A DNA stretch of 36,584 nucleotides from Cryomorphaceae bacterium (GCA_003566715.1 PXCF01000028.1:1-36584); one strand, 5' to 3'; shown: positions 1-10,874, counted from the first letter of the stretch. The notes: a model not told the origin generated them from the letters alone. Numbers and translations: made by a program.

Positions 1-2574
1 ATTGACTCAAATCGAACAGCAGTTAGGCAAGATCTAATAGCTGGAGCGAACATTGCTCAGGCATTATACATAAAACCAAATCTCCTTGGTGGTGCTGGTG
101 GTAATTTTGCAAGACTTGAGGAATCTATATTGGTTAGTTTATTGATACCTGGTAGTATGAACGGGGGCAATCAATGGGAAAATGAAAACGGTGTTTACGA
201 TTTAATTGAACACGAATCGGCTACGTTTAAGCAAGAGATCGAACGCATTGACGACAACAAAAGCATTGTCCGCATCACCATCAGCAAAGGGTTTCCAAAA
301 ATCAATTCTACGTACCCCATCAGCGGGTTATCTGGTGAGATGCAACCATATCTCCAGCCAACCTCACATATCCAAAGTGATGCCCCGGAAATTAAACGTG
401 TGGCAGATATGATAAAGAGCAACACCGATTTTGACAATGACTTATGGCACTTGGTTAGTGCGGTTCTTCGCTGGAATCACGGAACACTTCGCTACGGAAA
501 TCCTTCAGATATACCAACTGCTTTAGATGCTTACAACGAGACCTTTGTCAATTGTATTGGCTTTGTTCATTTACCGGCAGCCATTTTACGAAACATGGGT
601 ATTCCCGCCCGGGTGGTGCGCACATTTATGGTGCGCGGCAGCCGACTTACGCGTCACTACTTGCTGGAGGTTTACTTTCCCGAAGACGATGTATGGGTAA
701 CCTTTGAACCCCAAACACTTAGTACACCCATACGGGGAAACGTGGCAGTTTTTGTCGATAACAACTGGAACCAGCAAGAACACATCGTCTCGAGAAATTT
801 CAGCATTGACCCCAAGACGTTTGTCCGCCACGGAGTGCCATATCAGGTCAAACCGATAGACGAAACCGGTCAGCTGCCGAGACACAATTTTGACCCGGAC
901 GGCTTTGATATTCCTCCGTCCTTGGGCCTGACGGTTTCCGGCTACGGAGAAGATGTCGTTGCCATTGGTTATGGCGAACCCAAACCGGGACCACGAATGA
1001 ATTCCGAGACCCACCTCGAACAAGCAGAAATCGTTTTCTACACACCGAAGGGAGATGGATACCACACGCAATCTTTTGCGGCGGAGGACGTCGTGGAAGG
1101 TGAATATTTACCTCGAGGTTGGAATGGCGGCTCTTACCCCAATCAAGCGTATACCATTTCTGGGACGACCTTCGGAACCAACTTTGCCAAACCCAATCCA
1201 CAGTTGAGGACACATATGCACGAGCGTTGGACATTTGTCCTGTTCAATCGCTTTTTGCAACAACCCGATGAAACTGCGCAACCTTGGCGAGCGTCTGTTC
1301 CCAATAGACAATACTTTAGAGGTGACACCTTACAAAGGGGTATGTTGGCCATTTTTCATAAAAGCGACGGTGGCGAATGGAAGCACCATCAAAATATATT
1401 CAATCCTTTTATCAGCGAAACCAATCACTTCGGAGATGAGGTTGTCGTAACCGGCAATACCATGTTTGTCAGCGCCGCCAATACCATGGTCAACGAATCT
1501 CAATCCGGCGAGGTTGTGGTCTATGAATTAGACAGAAACAATCAGTGGCAGTTTGCACATACCATAAAACGCGAAAGTCCTGAGCGTCGAATCAGATACG
1601 GAAACAAGATCGCCGCCGATGACCAGCACCTGATCATCGCCGATTTAAAGGGTCTGCATATTTATGACCGCCGCGGTAAAAACTATGACAAAGCCGATTA
1701 CATTCCATTCGACTTTGGCGTGGATTCAGTCATTGTTGATGAACATAACCCAACGGAAGATGTGATCACCTCATTGAGCATGGACGGTCGACGGATTGCC
1801 GCCGGCTTTGGACACTTCAATGGACAAGGCACCCAAAGTGGAGCGGTTATGATATTTGAAAAAGAGGGCGATAAGTGGATGCAGACCACTTGTTTCACGC
1901 CGGAGGAAATCCAAGAAAACAATCAATTTGGCATCAATGTCGCACTTAAAGGCCATCAGTTATTTGTCAGCGCCCACCACATGGGAACGTCACTAGGGAC
2001 AAACTCTGGCGGCATCTTCGTTTTTGAACCGTTGGAAAATGACCTGTGGGTATCGACGGCATTGATGCGGGCAAAAGGACTGATTCCCCAACCATTTTCC
2101 GGCGAACCAACCGGAAAAGGCGGTGAGAATCTCGGATTTGACATGGTTGTATTAGACGAACAAGTCATCGCCGGTGCGCCCGGTATTTTTATGCGTAACT
2201 TTTCCAAAAACTGGGGGAGCATTTACACATTTGACATTCCTCAAAGTGCTTTTGAATTAACGTCAATTGAATCTGAGCAAACCGTTCAATCCGGTATTGT
2301 ATCGGTAGAACCCAATCCCACCTTTTCTATTTCGCAGATGGAATTTGAATTAAATCAATCGACCACGGTTTCCCTTTACTTACTCGATGAAAATGGCAAA
2401 AAGCACCATCCATTTATCGACAGTAGATCCATGAAAAAAGGGCGCTACACCATCGGTTTAGACCTATTGGATGTAACGCCCGGAAATCATCAATTGATTT
2501 TAGAAACCAGTCAAGACAAGTACACGTTTGACCTTTTGCGTGTATCGCGGTTGGAAACGGAAGCTATCGAGTAA
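1..2574 (+). CDS. Transglutaminase-like / FG-GAP propeller exported protein, 5'-truncated
   Basis: The frame is open from base 1 with no in-frame ATG near the edge, so the true start lies upstream; the TTG at 130 is only an internal codon. Bases 1-~290 encode a segment resembling the periplasmic part of Bacteroidota pilin-like proteins (SNRTAVRQDL..., then KPNLLGGAGGNF, later NENGVYDL). A transglutaminase-like domain follows at about 350-715, with Cys at 553 (NCIG), GIPARVV, His at 655 (RHYLLEVYF) and Glu at 706 in place of the usual Asp. From about 1330 to 2230 at least four FG-GAP-type blades recur (HFGDEV at 1426, RYGNKI at 1594, QFGINV at 1924, NLGFDM at 2128). The end (from about 2290, VEPNPTF) resembles a divergent T9SS sorting domain. 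An extracellular or periplasmic protein-modifying or peptidase-like role is inferred; the substrate is unknown. It converges on the pirin gene with a 9-base gap. Confidence 0.75.
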   Translation: MDSNRTAVRQDLIAGANIAQALYIKPNLLGGAGGNFARLEESILVSLLIPGSMNGGNQWENENGVYDLIEHESATFKQEIERIDDNKSIVRITISKGFPKINSTYPISGLSGEMQPYLQPTSHIQSDAPEIKRVADMIKSNTDFDNDLWHLVSAVLRWNHGTLRYGNPSDIPTALDAYNETFVNCIGFVHLPAAILRNMGIPARVVRTFMVRGSRLTRHYLLEVYFPEDDVWVTFEPQTLSTPIRGNVAVFVDNNWNQQEHIVSRNFSIDPKTFVRHGVPYQVKPIDETGQLPRHNFDPDGFDIPPSLGLTVSGYGEDVVAIGYGEPKPGPRMNSETHLEQAEIVFYTPKGDGYHTQSFAAEDVVEGEYLPRGWNGGSYPNQAYTISGTTFGTNFAKPNPQLRTHMHERWTFVLFNRFLQQPDETAQPWRASVPNRQYFRGDTLQRGMLAIFHKSDGGEWKHHQNIFNPFISETNHFGDEVVVTGNTMFVSAANTMVNESQSGEVVVYELDRNNQWQFAHTIKRESPERRIRYGNKIAADDQHLIIADLKGLHIYDRRGKNYDKADYIPFDFGVDSVIVDEHNPTEDVITSLSMDGRRIAAGFGHFNGQGTQSGAVMIFEKEGDKWMQTTCFTPEEIQENNQFGINVALKGHQLFVSAHHMGTSLGTNSGGIFVFEPLENDLWVSTALMRAKGLIPQPFSGEPTGKGGENLGFDMVVLDEQVIAGAPGIFMRNFSKNWGSIYTFDIPQSAFELTSIESEQTVQSGIVSVEPNPTFSISQMEFELNQSTTVSLYLLDENGKKHHPFIDSRSMKKGRYTIGLDLLDVTPGNHQLILETSQDKYTFDLLRVSRLETEAIE

Positions 2575-2583
2575 CACATTTTC

Positions 2584-3462
2584 TCAATCTTCCAGTACGC
2601 CAAACTTACCATTATTAAAATCATCAATCGCTTGAATAATCTCTTGTTGGGTATTCATCACAAAAGGACCGTGTGCGGCAATTGGCTCATTTAGCGGTTC
2701 GCCGCTGAGCACCAATACAATTGCTTTTTCATTGGCTTTTACCGTGAAATCGCTGTCGTTGTTTTCAAATAACACCAGGTGATTGGTATCTACCTGCTCG
2801 GTATCGTTGACGACGACACTGCCTTCAATTACCAGCAAACACGTGTTGTAGTGCTTGGGAAAACTGAAGTCTGCACCCCCGCCAGCTTCGAGCTTGGCGT
2901 TCATCATATGCACCGGAGAAAACGTACTTGCCGGGCCTTTTGCATCGCGGTATACGCCTGCTATGACATCAATCAATCCGGCATTATCAGGCAATTTGTA
3001 CTTGTTGACATCAGCGTTGGTAATACCTTGGTATTTTGGCGCCGACATTTTGTCTTTGGCCGGTAGGTTGACCCACAACTGAACCATTTGGAAGTCACCA
3101 CCTTCTTTACTGAAGTTTTCTTCGTGATATTCTTTGTGCAAAACACCGGACGCAGCGGTCATCCATTGCACATCACCTTCACCAATAACGCCACCGCCTC
3201 CACTGCTGTCGTGGTGCGCAACTTTACCCTTATAAGCAATGGTAACTGTTTCAAATCCGCGGTGTGGGTGTACCCCAACGCCTCGGGGTTTGTCACTCGG
3301 CGGAAAATAAAACTTTGAATTGTAATCCATCATGATAAACGGATCCATTCTTCTCATATCCAAACGATAACCCGATGGAATAAAATTATGTACGCGAAAA
3401 CCATCACCTACAAAATGTGGCTCTCTGGGCGGAACGACGACTTCAATGCTTCTGAGTTTCAT
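2584..3462 (-). CDS. Pirin family protein
   Basis: 292 aa, the usual pirin length, two cupin barrels. The metal-binding set of the N-terminal cupin is intact: His65 and His67 in GVHPHRGFE, His109 and Glu111 in GVLHKEYHEE. The N-terminus (RSIEVVVPPREPHFVGDGF) and the F-M-DYN segment near residue 45 are also typical. Family members are iron-binding cytoplasmic proteins, some with quercetin 2,3-dioxygenase activity and others acting as redox-sensing regulators; which applies here cannot be read from the sequence. No signal peptide. It is the second reading frame of a short minus-strand unit whose likely promoter lies at 3665-3672, behind a small ORF. Confidence 0.95.
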   Translation of the reverse strand: MKLRSIEVVVPPREPHFVGDGFRVHNFIPSGYRLDMRRMDPFIMMDYNSKFYFPPSDKPRGVGVHPHRGFETVTIAYKGKVAHHDSSGGGGVIGEGDVQWMTAASGVLHKEYHEENFSKEGGDFQMVQLWVNLPAKDKMSAPKYQGITNADVNKYKLPDNAGLIDVIAGVYRDAKGPASTFSPVHMMNAKLEAGGGADFSFPKHYNTCLLVIEGSVVVNDTEQVDTNHLVLFENNDSDFTVKANEKAIVLVLSGEPLNEPIAAHGPFVMNTQQEIIQAIDDFNNGKFGVLED

Positions 3463-3480
3463 AACATGTCTATTTTAAAT

Positions 3481-3642
3481 TCACGGCAAAATTACGCCGA
3501 TGCGCCTCGCCCCACATTGATGTATGATAAGATTAAGGTAGGCGTGTAGAATCTGTTCGCCCACTTTCACATACGTTACCATACTTTCCAGTTGAGCAAC
3601 GTGCTCTCGGTTTTTTAAGTAATTGACGAATGGTGTGTCCAT
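3481..3642 (-). CDS. Possible small leader protein (53 aa) upstream of pirin
   Basis: An ATG at 3642 opens a 53-codon frame ending in TGA 18 bases before the pirin start. The peptide begins MDTPFVNYLKNREHVAQL and looks amphipathic and helical through residue 40, then becomes basic (GARRIGV). A TAnnTTTG promoter box sits 22 bases upstream of the ATG, so the frame lies inside the probable pirin transcript. I recognise no family. It could be a genuine small protein, a regulatory leader ORF, the remnant of a longer gene, or chance; the missing ribosome-binding site is not informative in this phylum. Confidence 0.35.
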   Translation of the reverse strand: MDTPFVNYLKNREHVAQLESMVTYVKVGEQILHAYLNLIIHQCGARRIGVILP

Positions 3643-3664
3643 GAATGTTGATGGTATATATCGA

Positions 3665-3672
3665 CAAAGCTA
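3665..3672 (-). promoter_or_regulatory. TAnnTTTG promoter box for the small ORF-pirin unit
   Basis: The minus strand reads TAGCTTTG, an exact match to the Bacteroidota -7 element. No TTG lies at the preferred 19-21 base distance upstream, so the -33 half is weak. The expected start site is about 3660, leaving a leader of roughly 195 bases before the pirin ATG. Confidence 0.55.
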
Positions 3673-3782
3673 CTTGTTATTTAGGTTATGAGTGGGAAAT
3701 ACCAACATTCATTTACGAATCTATGCATCATAACTTTAAAAGTTGTAATTTTATTCTTTGACAAACCAATAATCATAAAACC

Positions 3783-4463
3783 ATGAAAAAAAGAACAACA
3801 CTTATCATGCTTCTCCTCTTGTTGGGTAGTTTTGCAGCATGGTGTCAGGGAATTGATGTCAAGTCTATAGAAATTATACCTGAATATCCAGTAATTACCG
3901 ATTCGGTAAAGGTAAGAGTGGAGGTGCTTGGCACAGATTATGGCCATAAAATTTATGATAGCCTCTCCATTTCAGGAGATACCATCCATATTAAGTATTG
4001 TGTTTTTTTATCCCCATTCGCGGCAGGCCGAGTATTTACCGACACCTTTGAACTCGGCACACTTGCTGCAGGCGATTACACCGTACAGGTAAAAGCTTAT
4101 AAGTCTTTAGATACGCTTAATTGCAACACCCCTGTTGGTACGGCAAGTGATACCAAATCCTTCAATGTCACGGATAACTTTTCCGTAAAAGAAGAAATAT
4201 TGAATAATGGACTTTCTGCGCATGTAATGCCCAACCCTGCGAAAAACCTACAGCAATTAATTCTAAAAACAGAAAAGGCCGGGAATATCAGCATTCAAAT
4301 TTGTGACCTATCCGGGCGTGTGATAATGGATGTTGTTTCGGGAAATGTGCTAGCGGGAGAGCACAGTTTTACTGCAGACCTTACCAATTTAAAAAGTGGC
4401 ATGTATGTGTATAGAATTTCATACGGTGATAACATTTTGATTTTAAAGACCTTGAAAAAGTAA
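3783..4463 (+). CDS. Small secreted T9SS cargo protein
   Basis: 226 aa. A Lys-rich start followed by a Leu-rich core (residues 7-17) ending near AAWCQ gives a clear Sec signal peptide. Residues 22-135 look like one Ig-like beta-sandwich domain (SVKVRVEVLG..., FELGTLAAGDYTVQVKAY). The last ~80 residues form a type A T9SS sorting domain: MPNPAKN near 148, LSGRVIMDV, LKSGMYVYRI, and a terminal ILKTLKK. The product should cross the outer membrane and be released or anchored at the surface; no enzymatic motif is visible. The ATG at 3783 is the only start that keeps the signal peptide. A near-consensus box (TATTCTTTG, one extra base) lies upstream at about 3753-3761. Confidence 0.85.
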   Translation: MKKRTTLIMLLLLLGSFAAWCQGIDVKSIEIIPEYPVITDSVKVRVEVLGTDYGHKIYDSLSISGDTIHIKYCVFLSPFAAGRVFTDTFELGTLAAGDYTVQVKAYKSLDTLNCNTPVGTASDTKSFNVTDNFSVKEEILNNGLSAHVMPNPAKNLQQLILKTEKAGNISIQICDLSGRVIMDVVSGNVLAGEHSFTADLTNLKSGMYVYRISYGDNILILKTLKK

Positions 4464-4478
4464 TATTTATACAATGAG

Positions 4479-4577
4479 TCATTCACCCTCTTCGAGAATG
4501 ATGCTCCGCACACGTTTCATAATCTCTTGCTGTGGATGCGGAGCGTCATTGATGTATTGTGTTACCTGTGCGTTCAT
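4479..4577 (-). pseudogene. N-terminal remnant of a DUF1801-like protein
   Basis: A 32-codon frame begins MNAQVTQYINDAPHPQQ and continues EIMKRVRSIIL before a TGA stop. This matches the helical first ~30 residues of DUF1801 (YdhG-like) proteins, which start with a V-x-x-(Y/F)-I...PEPQ-x-x-I...LR-x-(L/I)I pattern. The family is normally 110-150 aa; everything downstream (the Pro/Trp-rich beta domain) is missing here. The fragment lies between two convergent genes, where gene decay is tolerated. The family assignment rests on remembered consensus, over a short stretch only. Confidence 0.45.
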
Positions 4578-4646
4578 GTGATTCGTATTTATATGCCATT
4601 AAAAAGTACAGTGTAATAACATTAAAATGACACCTTCAAAGTCATC

Positions 4647-4677
4647 AAAAAAAAAGCCCCACATTCGTGAGGCTTTT
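4647..4677 (-). terminator. Rho-independent terminator after citrate synthase
   Basis: On the minus strand a stem (AGCC-t-CAC / GTG-g-GGCT, loop GAAT) is followed by nine T residues. It lies 40-70 bases past the citrate synthase stop. On the plus strand the hairpin is followed by only four T, so it may weakly stop the opposing T9SS-cargo transcript as well. Confidence 0.85.
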
Positions 4678-4717
4678 AGTATTGGTTTATAATATAGGAA
4701 AGTATATCTCCCTTTAT

Positions 4718-6022
4718 TTACGCATTGAATTTTTTCTTCAACAATTCAGTCGTGGTAGAACCCGGACGTTCGATGGGGAAGCCGAGGGCGCGATCCCAAA
4801 TCAAACTGGCCATGGTACCTAGGGCACGACTTACACCAAACATAACGGTGTAGAAGTCATACTGCGTCAATCCGTAGTGCATCAACAGCTGTCCGGAGTG
4901 TGCATCGACGTTAGGCCAAGGGTTTTTCACTTTACCTGTATCTTTAAGAATCTCCGGCACCACTTCGTAAACGCGGCTTACGATGAGGAATAACTCGTCG
5001 TGTGGCATGTGCTTCTCTGCAAACTCGCGCTGTGCGGTGTAACGTGGATCGGTTTTACGCAATACAGCGTGACCAAATCCGGGCACAACTTTGCCATCGG
5101 CCAAGGTCTTCTTCACGTAATTGGCGATTTGCTCTTTGGAAGGCAATCCGCCACCCAGTTCGTCGCGCATACCTAAAGTCCAACGAATCACTTCTTGATT
5201 AGCCAATCCGTGTAGTGGTCCGGCCAAACCGGCCATACCGGCGGTGAATGACAAATAAGGATCGCTCAAGGCACTACCCACCAAGTGGATGGCGTGCGCT
5301 GATACGTTTCCACCTTCGTGGTCAGCGTGAATGGTCATGTACAAGCGCATGAGCTCATAGAACTCTTCGTTGTTGAATCCAAGCATGTGAGCGAAGTTAC
5401 CCGACCAGTCAAGCTTGCTGTTGGGCTCAATATGGTCACCTTCGTGATACATACGACGGTAGATATAAGCGGCAATACGCGGCAAACGCGCGATGAGGTT
5501 CATGGCATCCTCGTAGGTCGGACTCCAGTAGTCTTTTTTGCTGATGCCCTCGCGGTAAGCGCGTTGGAATTCAGACTCGGTACGCAAAGCAGTGATACCG
5601 GCAATGAACTGCGTCATAGGGTGCGCGTGCTTAGGGAACGCATCGATGATGCGGAAAACGTGATGGGGCACATTGGCACGACGCATCCAGTTGTTACTCA
5701 TGCGACGAACGTCGTCCTCAGAAGGCAATTCGTTCATTAGCATCAAGTAGAATACGCCCTCTGGAAGCGGCTCGTTACCTCCCGGATAGCTGGGAAGTTT
5801 TTCTTGTAATTCGGGAATACTATAACCGCGGAAACGAATGCCTTCTTCAGCATCTAATTTTGAAGTCTCTGTAATAAGGGCAGGCATACCGCGCATACCG
5901 GCGTAAAGCTGAGAAACTTTAATTTCACCAATCACCTCGTCGCCGTGTGCAGCGATAAAGTCCTTGACTTCTTTGACAGATTGCTCAATTCTCGACTCGA
6001 AATACTCTTTTAGTTTATCCAT
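4718..6022 (-). CDS. gltA: Citrate synthase, eukaryotic/mitochondrial-type
   Basis: 434 aa. Condenses acetyl-CoA and oxaloacetate to citrate at the entry of the TCA cycle. The catalytic triad is present: His271 (HGLANQ), His318 (GFGHAVLRKTDPR) and Asp373 (NVDAHSG). The protein follows animal and fungal mitochondrial enzymes rather than the usual bacterial hexameric type: GIRFRGYSIPE near 61, LPEGVFYLM, SNNWMRRANVP, HPMTQFIAGITAL, SKLDWSGNFAHMLG, HADHEGGNVSAH and WDRALGFPIERP. There is no mitochondrial presequence; the first 35 residues match the mature N-terminal helix. Transcribed 18 bases after eno and probably cotranscribed with carA-eno, ending at the terminator at 4647-4677. The gltA symbol is by function; the subtype corresponds to eukaryotic CS. 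Confidence 0.96.
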   Translation of the reverse strand: MDKLKEYFESRIEQSVKEVKDFIAAHGDEVIGEIKVSQLYAGMRGMPALITETSKLDAEEGIRFRGYSIPELQEKLPSYPGGNEPLPEGVFYLMLMNELPSEDDVRRMSNNWMRRANVPHHVFRIIDAFPKHAHPMTQFIAGITALRTESEFQRAYREGISKKDYWSPTYEDAMNLIARLPRIAAYIYRRMYHEGDHIEPNSKLDWSGNFAHMLGFNNEEFYELMRLYMTIHADHEGGNVSAHAIHLVGSALSDPYLSFTAGMAGLAGPLHGLANQEVIRWTLGMRDELGGGLPSKEQIANYVKKTLADGKVVPGFGHAVLRKTDPRYTAQREFAEKHMPHDELFLIVSRVYEVVPEILKDTGKVKNPWPNVDAHSGQLLMHYGLTQYDFYTVMFGVSRALGTMASLIWDRALGFPIERPGSTTTELLKKKFNA

Positions 6023-6040
6023 GTTGTGGTGTTTTTTAAA

Positions 6041-8454
<2,414 letters not shown>

Positions 8455-8462
8455 ATTGTTTG

Positions 8463-8470
8463 CAAAGGTA
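8463..8470 (-). promoter_or_regulatory. TAnnTTTG promoter box for carA-eno-citrate synthase
   Basis: The minus strand reads TACCTTTG, an exact -7 element, between the rplQ terminator and carA. Only eight bases separate the box from the carA ATG. With the usual 4-7 base distance from the box to the start site, the mRNA leader would be about 1-4 bases, so carA may be read from a nearly leaderless message. No TTG is seen at the -33 position. Confidence 0.6.
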
Positions 8471-8526
8471 AGATTGGCGGTTGTTTTTTGGTAATACTTT
8501 TGGGTTGTCAAACTGAATGAAGCGTT

Positions 8527-8566
8527 AAAAAAAAAGGGACAGTGAATCCAGTTCACTGCCCCTTTT
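8527..8566 (-). terminator. Strong terminator of the ribosomal protein supercluster
   Basis: A seven-pair stem CAGTGAA/TTCACTG plus a GGG/CCC clamp separated by one mismatch, loop of five, is followed on the minus strand by nine T. It lies 22 bases past the rplQ stop and overlaps the upstream region of carA. On the plus strand only four T follow. Confidence 0.92.
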
Positions 8567-8588
8567 AATTGGTTATCAATCGAATGAT

Positions 8589-9179
8589 TTATGCATTATC
8601 ATCGGCTGATTGATCGTCTTTAGTCTCGTCAGCTTTTTTAGCTGCAGGCTTTTTCTTAGGAGCAGCTTCAGCCTTAGGGGCTTTATCCTCCTTAGCTTCT
8701 TTCTTTGGCGTTTCCGCTTGAGCAGCGGGGGTTTCTGCGGCATCAGTAGAAGCAGACGACTTTCCTCCACGACGGCTACGACGTGTCGTTTTCTTCTCTT
8801 CTTCTTTACCGGTATACATTTCGTTGTAATCAACCAGCTCAATCATGGCCATTTGTGCGTTGTCGCCCAAACGTGTACCCAACTTGATAATGCGGGTATA
8901 TCCTCCGGGACGATCGCCTACCTTAACAGCAACGTCTCTGAAAAGCTCAGTAACGGCATGCTTGTTTTTAAGGTAACTAAAAACAATACGACGAGAATGT
9001 GTGGTATCGTTTTTAGACTTAGTGATGAGTGGTTCGATGAACTTGCGCAACTCGCGTGCTTTAGCGGCAGTGGTTTCAATGCGCTTGTGCTCGATAAGAG
9101 AACAGGCCATATTCGAAAGCATGGCTTTGCGGTGCGGGGCTGTACGCCCTAGGTGGTTAAACTTTTTTCCGTGTCTCAT
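8589..9179 (-). CDS. rplQ: 50S ribosomal protein L17 with long C-terminal tail
   Basis: 196 aa. Residues 1-~120 are standard L17 ([13 protein letters not shown], then [15 protein letters not shown] and [15 protein letters not shown]), which lines the peptide tunnel exit. About 75 further residues are low-complexity, alternating Lys/Glu and Ala/Pro-rich stretches ([19 protein letters not shown]) ending acidic (DDQSADDNA). Such tails occur on L17 of other Bacteroidota; their function is unknown to me. Last gene of the alpha section, 47 bases after rpoA, directly before the strong terminator. Confidence 0.97.
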   Translation of the reverse strand: MRHGKKFNHLGRTAPHRKAMLSNMACSLIEHKRIETTAAKARELRKFIEPLITKSKNDTTHSRRIVFSYLKNKHAVTELFRDVAVKVGDRPGGYTRIIKLGTRLGDNAQMAMIELVDYNEMYTGKEEEKKTTRRSRRGGKSSASTDAAETPAAQAETPKKEAKEDKAPKAEAAPKKKPAAKKADETKDDQSADDNA

Positions 9180-9226
9180 GGATGGTTATCTCTTTGTTCT
9201 GATTTGTTTCTCAACAAATCGGTCAA

Positions 9227-10219
9227 TTATTCTTTGTCTAGTTTGTATTTGGATAAATCCATGCCGAATTCGAGGCCTTTGTTGGCAACAAGTTCATCGA
9301 GTTCAGACAAAGATTTCTTACCGAAGTTACGAAACTTCATCAAGTCGGATTTGGTGTAAGTTACCAAGTCGCCAAGTGTGTCTACTTCTGCTGCTTTCAA
9401 ACAATTGAGTGCACGAACAGAAAGGTCGAGATCAGAAAGTTTGGTTTTTAGCAACTGACGCATGTGAAGTATCTCCTCGTCGTAAGTTTCAACTTCAGCT
9501 GTGGGCGCTGTTTCAATATCGATTAGTTCATCAGAGAACAACATGAAGTGCTGAATAAGGATTTTAGCAGCTTCGGTGAGGGCGTCTTGTGCGTGAACAC
9601 TGCCGTCGGTCAAAATCTCAATGATGAGCTTTTCGTAGTCGGTTTTTTGCTCCACACGGAAGTTTTCAATGCTATATTTTACGTTTTTAATCGGCGTAAA
9701 AATGGCATCCAAAAAGATGGTTCCGGTAGGGGCTGTCAACTTGCGGTTGTCTTCAGCTGGTACGTATCCACGACCTTTATCGATAGAAAGTTCAAAATTG
9801 AGCTTTACAGAGCTGTCCATATTACAGATGACGAGATCCGGGTTCAATACCTGGAATCCACTTACAAATTGACCCAAGTCACCGGCGGTTAATTGGTCTT
9901 GACCGCTGATGGTGACCTTAACCGATTCGCTTTCTTGATCGTCTATTTGCTTCTTAAAGCGCACTTGCTTTAGGTTGAGAACAATCTCGGTAACATCTTC
10001 TACTACACCTTTGATGGTAGAGAACTCATGATCGACGCCATCGATACGCAATGAAGTTATTGCGTAGCCTTCAAGTGAAGATAAAAGAACGCGGCGGAGA
10101 GCGTTACCAATGGTTAATCCATAACCTGGTTCTAGGGGTCTAAACTCAAATTGACCTTCGAACTCGTTGGCGTAGTTGAGTACAACTTTATCTGGTTTCT
10201 GGAAATTCAAAATTGCCAT
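9227..10219 (-). CDS. rpoA: RNA polymerase alpha subunit
   Basis: 330 aa. The N-terminal dimerisation domain (to ~230) contains [19 protein letters not shown], which nucleates beta/beta' assembly. The C-terminal domain (~255-325) keeps the DNA-contact core [10 protein letters not shown], including the Arg equivalent to E. coli R265, and [13 protein letters not shown]. The acidic linker near residue 235 ([14 protein letters not shown]) joins them. It lies 23 bases after rpsD, the conserved alpha-operon position. Confidence 0.99.
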   Translation of the reverse strand: MAILNFQKPDKVVLNYANEFEGQFEFRPLEPGYGLTIGNALRRVLLSSLEGYAITSLRIDGVDHEFSTIKGVVEDVTEIVLNLKQVRFKKQIDDQESESVKVTISGQDQLTAGDLGQFVSGFQVLNPDLVICNMDSSVKLNFELSIDKGRGYVPAEDNRKLTAPTGTIFLDAIFTPIKNVKYSIENFRVEQKTDYEKLIIEILTDGSVHAQDALTEAAKILIQHFMLFSDELIDIETAPTAEVETYDEEILHMRQLLKTKLSDLDLSVRALNCLKAAEVDTLGDLVTYTKSDLMKFRNFGKKSLSELDELVANKGLEFGMDLSKYKLDKE

Positions 10220-10242
10220 AGTCGCGGGGAATGATTCAGTGA

Positions 10243-10848
10243 TTACTTAGAGTACAATTCGACGATGAGCTGCTCCTTGATATTTTCAGGGATTTGCTCA
10301 CGTTGTGGAACAACGATTAACTTACCAATCTTGGTATCGTTATTCCACTCAAGCCAGTCATGACTTTGACGGCTACCACCGAGGGATTCGCTGATAACGG
10401 ACAAACTTTTAGACTTCTCGCGTACACCGATCTGGTCACCAGGCTTAACGGTGTAGCTTGGAATATTTACCAAATTACCGTTAACGGTAATGTGACGGTG
10501 AGAAACGAGTTGACGCGCACCGCGACGTGTAGGGGCAATGCCCAAACGATAAACGATGTTATCTAGACGCGTTTCGCATAGTTGTAAAAGCACTTCACCG
10601 GTAATGCCTTTGGCGCGGCTTGCTTTGTCAAACATATTGGCGAACTGACGCTCTAAAATGCCGTATGTATACTTTGTTTTTTGCTTTTCTGCCAATTGAA
10701 CGGCGTATTCAGACTTCTTACCACGACGACGGTTATTACCGTGCATTCCGGGAGGATAGTTCTTGCGTTCAAGGGCACGATCGGGACCGAAGATGGGTTC
10801 CCCAAAACGGCGAGCAATTTTTGTTGATGGGCCTGTGTATCTTGCCAT
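10243..10848 (-). CDS. rpsD: 30S ribosomal protein S4
   Basis: 201 aa. Primary 16S rRNA binder that starts assembly of the 30S body. The N-terminal extension ([16 protein letters not shown]) has no cysteines, so this is the zinc-free form. The S4 RNA-binding domain is at ~93-155 ([34 protein letters not shown]). In E. coli S4 represses the alpha operon; no matching pseudoknot can be claimed here. Confidence 0.98.
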   Translation of the reverse strand: MARYTGPSTKIARRFGEPIFGPDRALERKNYPPGMHGNNRRRGKKSEYAVQLAEKQKTKYTYGILERQFANMFDKASRAKGITGEVLLQLCETRLDNIVYRLGIAPTRRGARQLVSHRHITVNGNLVNIPSYTVKPGDQIGVREKSKSLSVISESLGGSRQSHDWLEWNNDTKIGKLIVVPQREQIPENIKEQLIVELYSK

Positions 10849-10874
10849 GTCTTTTTTCGCTTAAATGTGATTAA

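Noticed and set aside
130-132. TTG at 130 as the start of the transglutaminase gene
   Set aside because: The frame is open to base 1, and the upstream codons read as plausible protein continuous with the rest.
586-1234. Minus-strand frames of 161 and 128 codons inside the first gene
   Set aside because: Antisense shadows of a clearly coding plus-strand frame; no family-like motifs.
8455-8556. 34-residue N-terminal extension of CarA
   Set aside because: It runs over the carA promoter box and into the rplQ terminator, and no CarA carries such a segment.
8576-8842. 88-codon minus-strand frame overlapping the rplQ tail
   Set aside because: Its Lys/Leu/Arg-rich composition is what the other frame of the repetitive L17 tail gives.
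10220-10242. S4-binding pseudoknot or other r-protein autoregulatory leader within the cluster
   Set aside because: Intergenic gaps are too short (mostly under 26 bases) to hold an independent structure that can be judged by eye.
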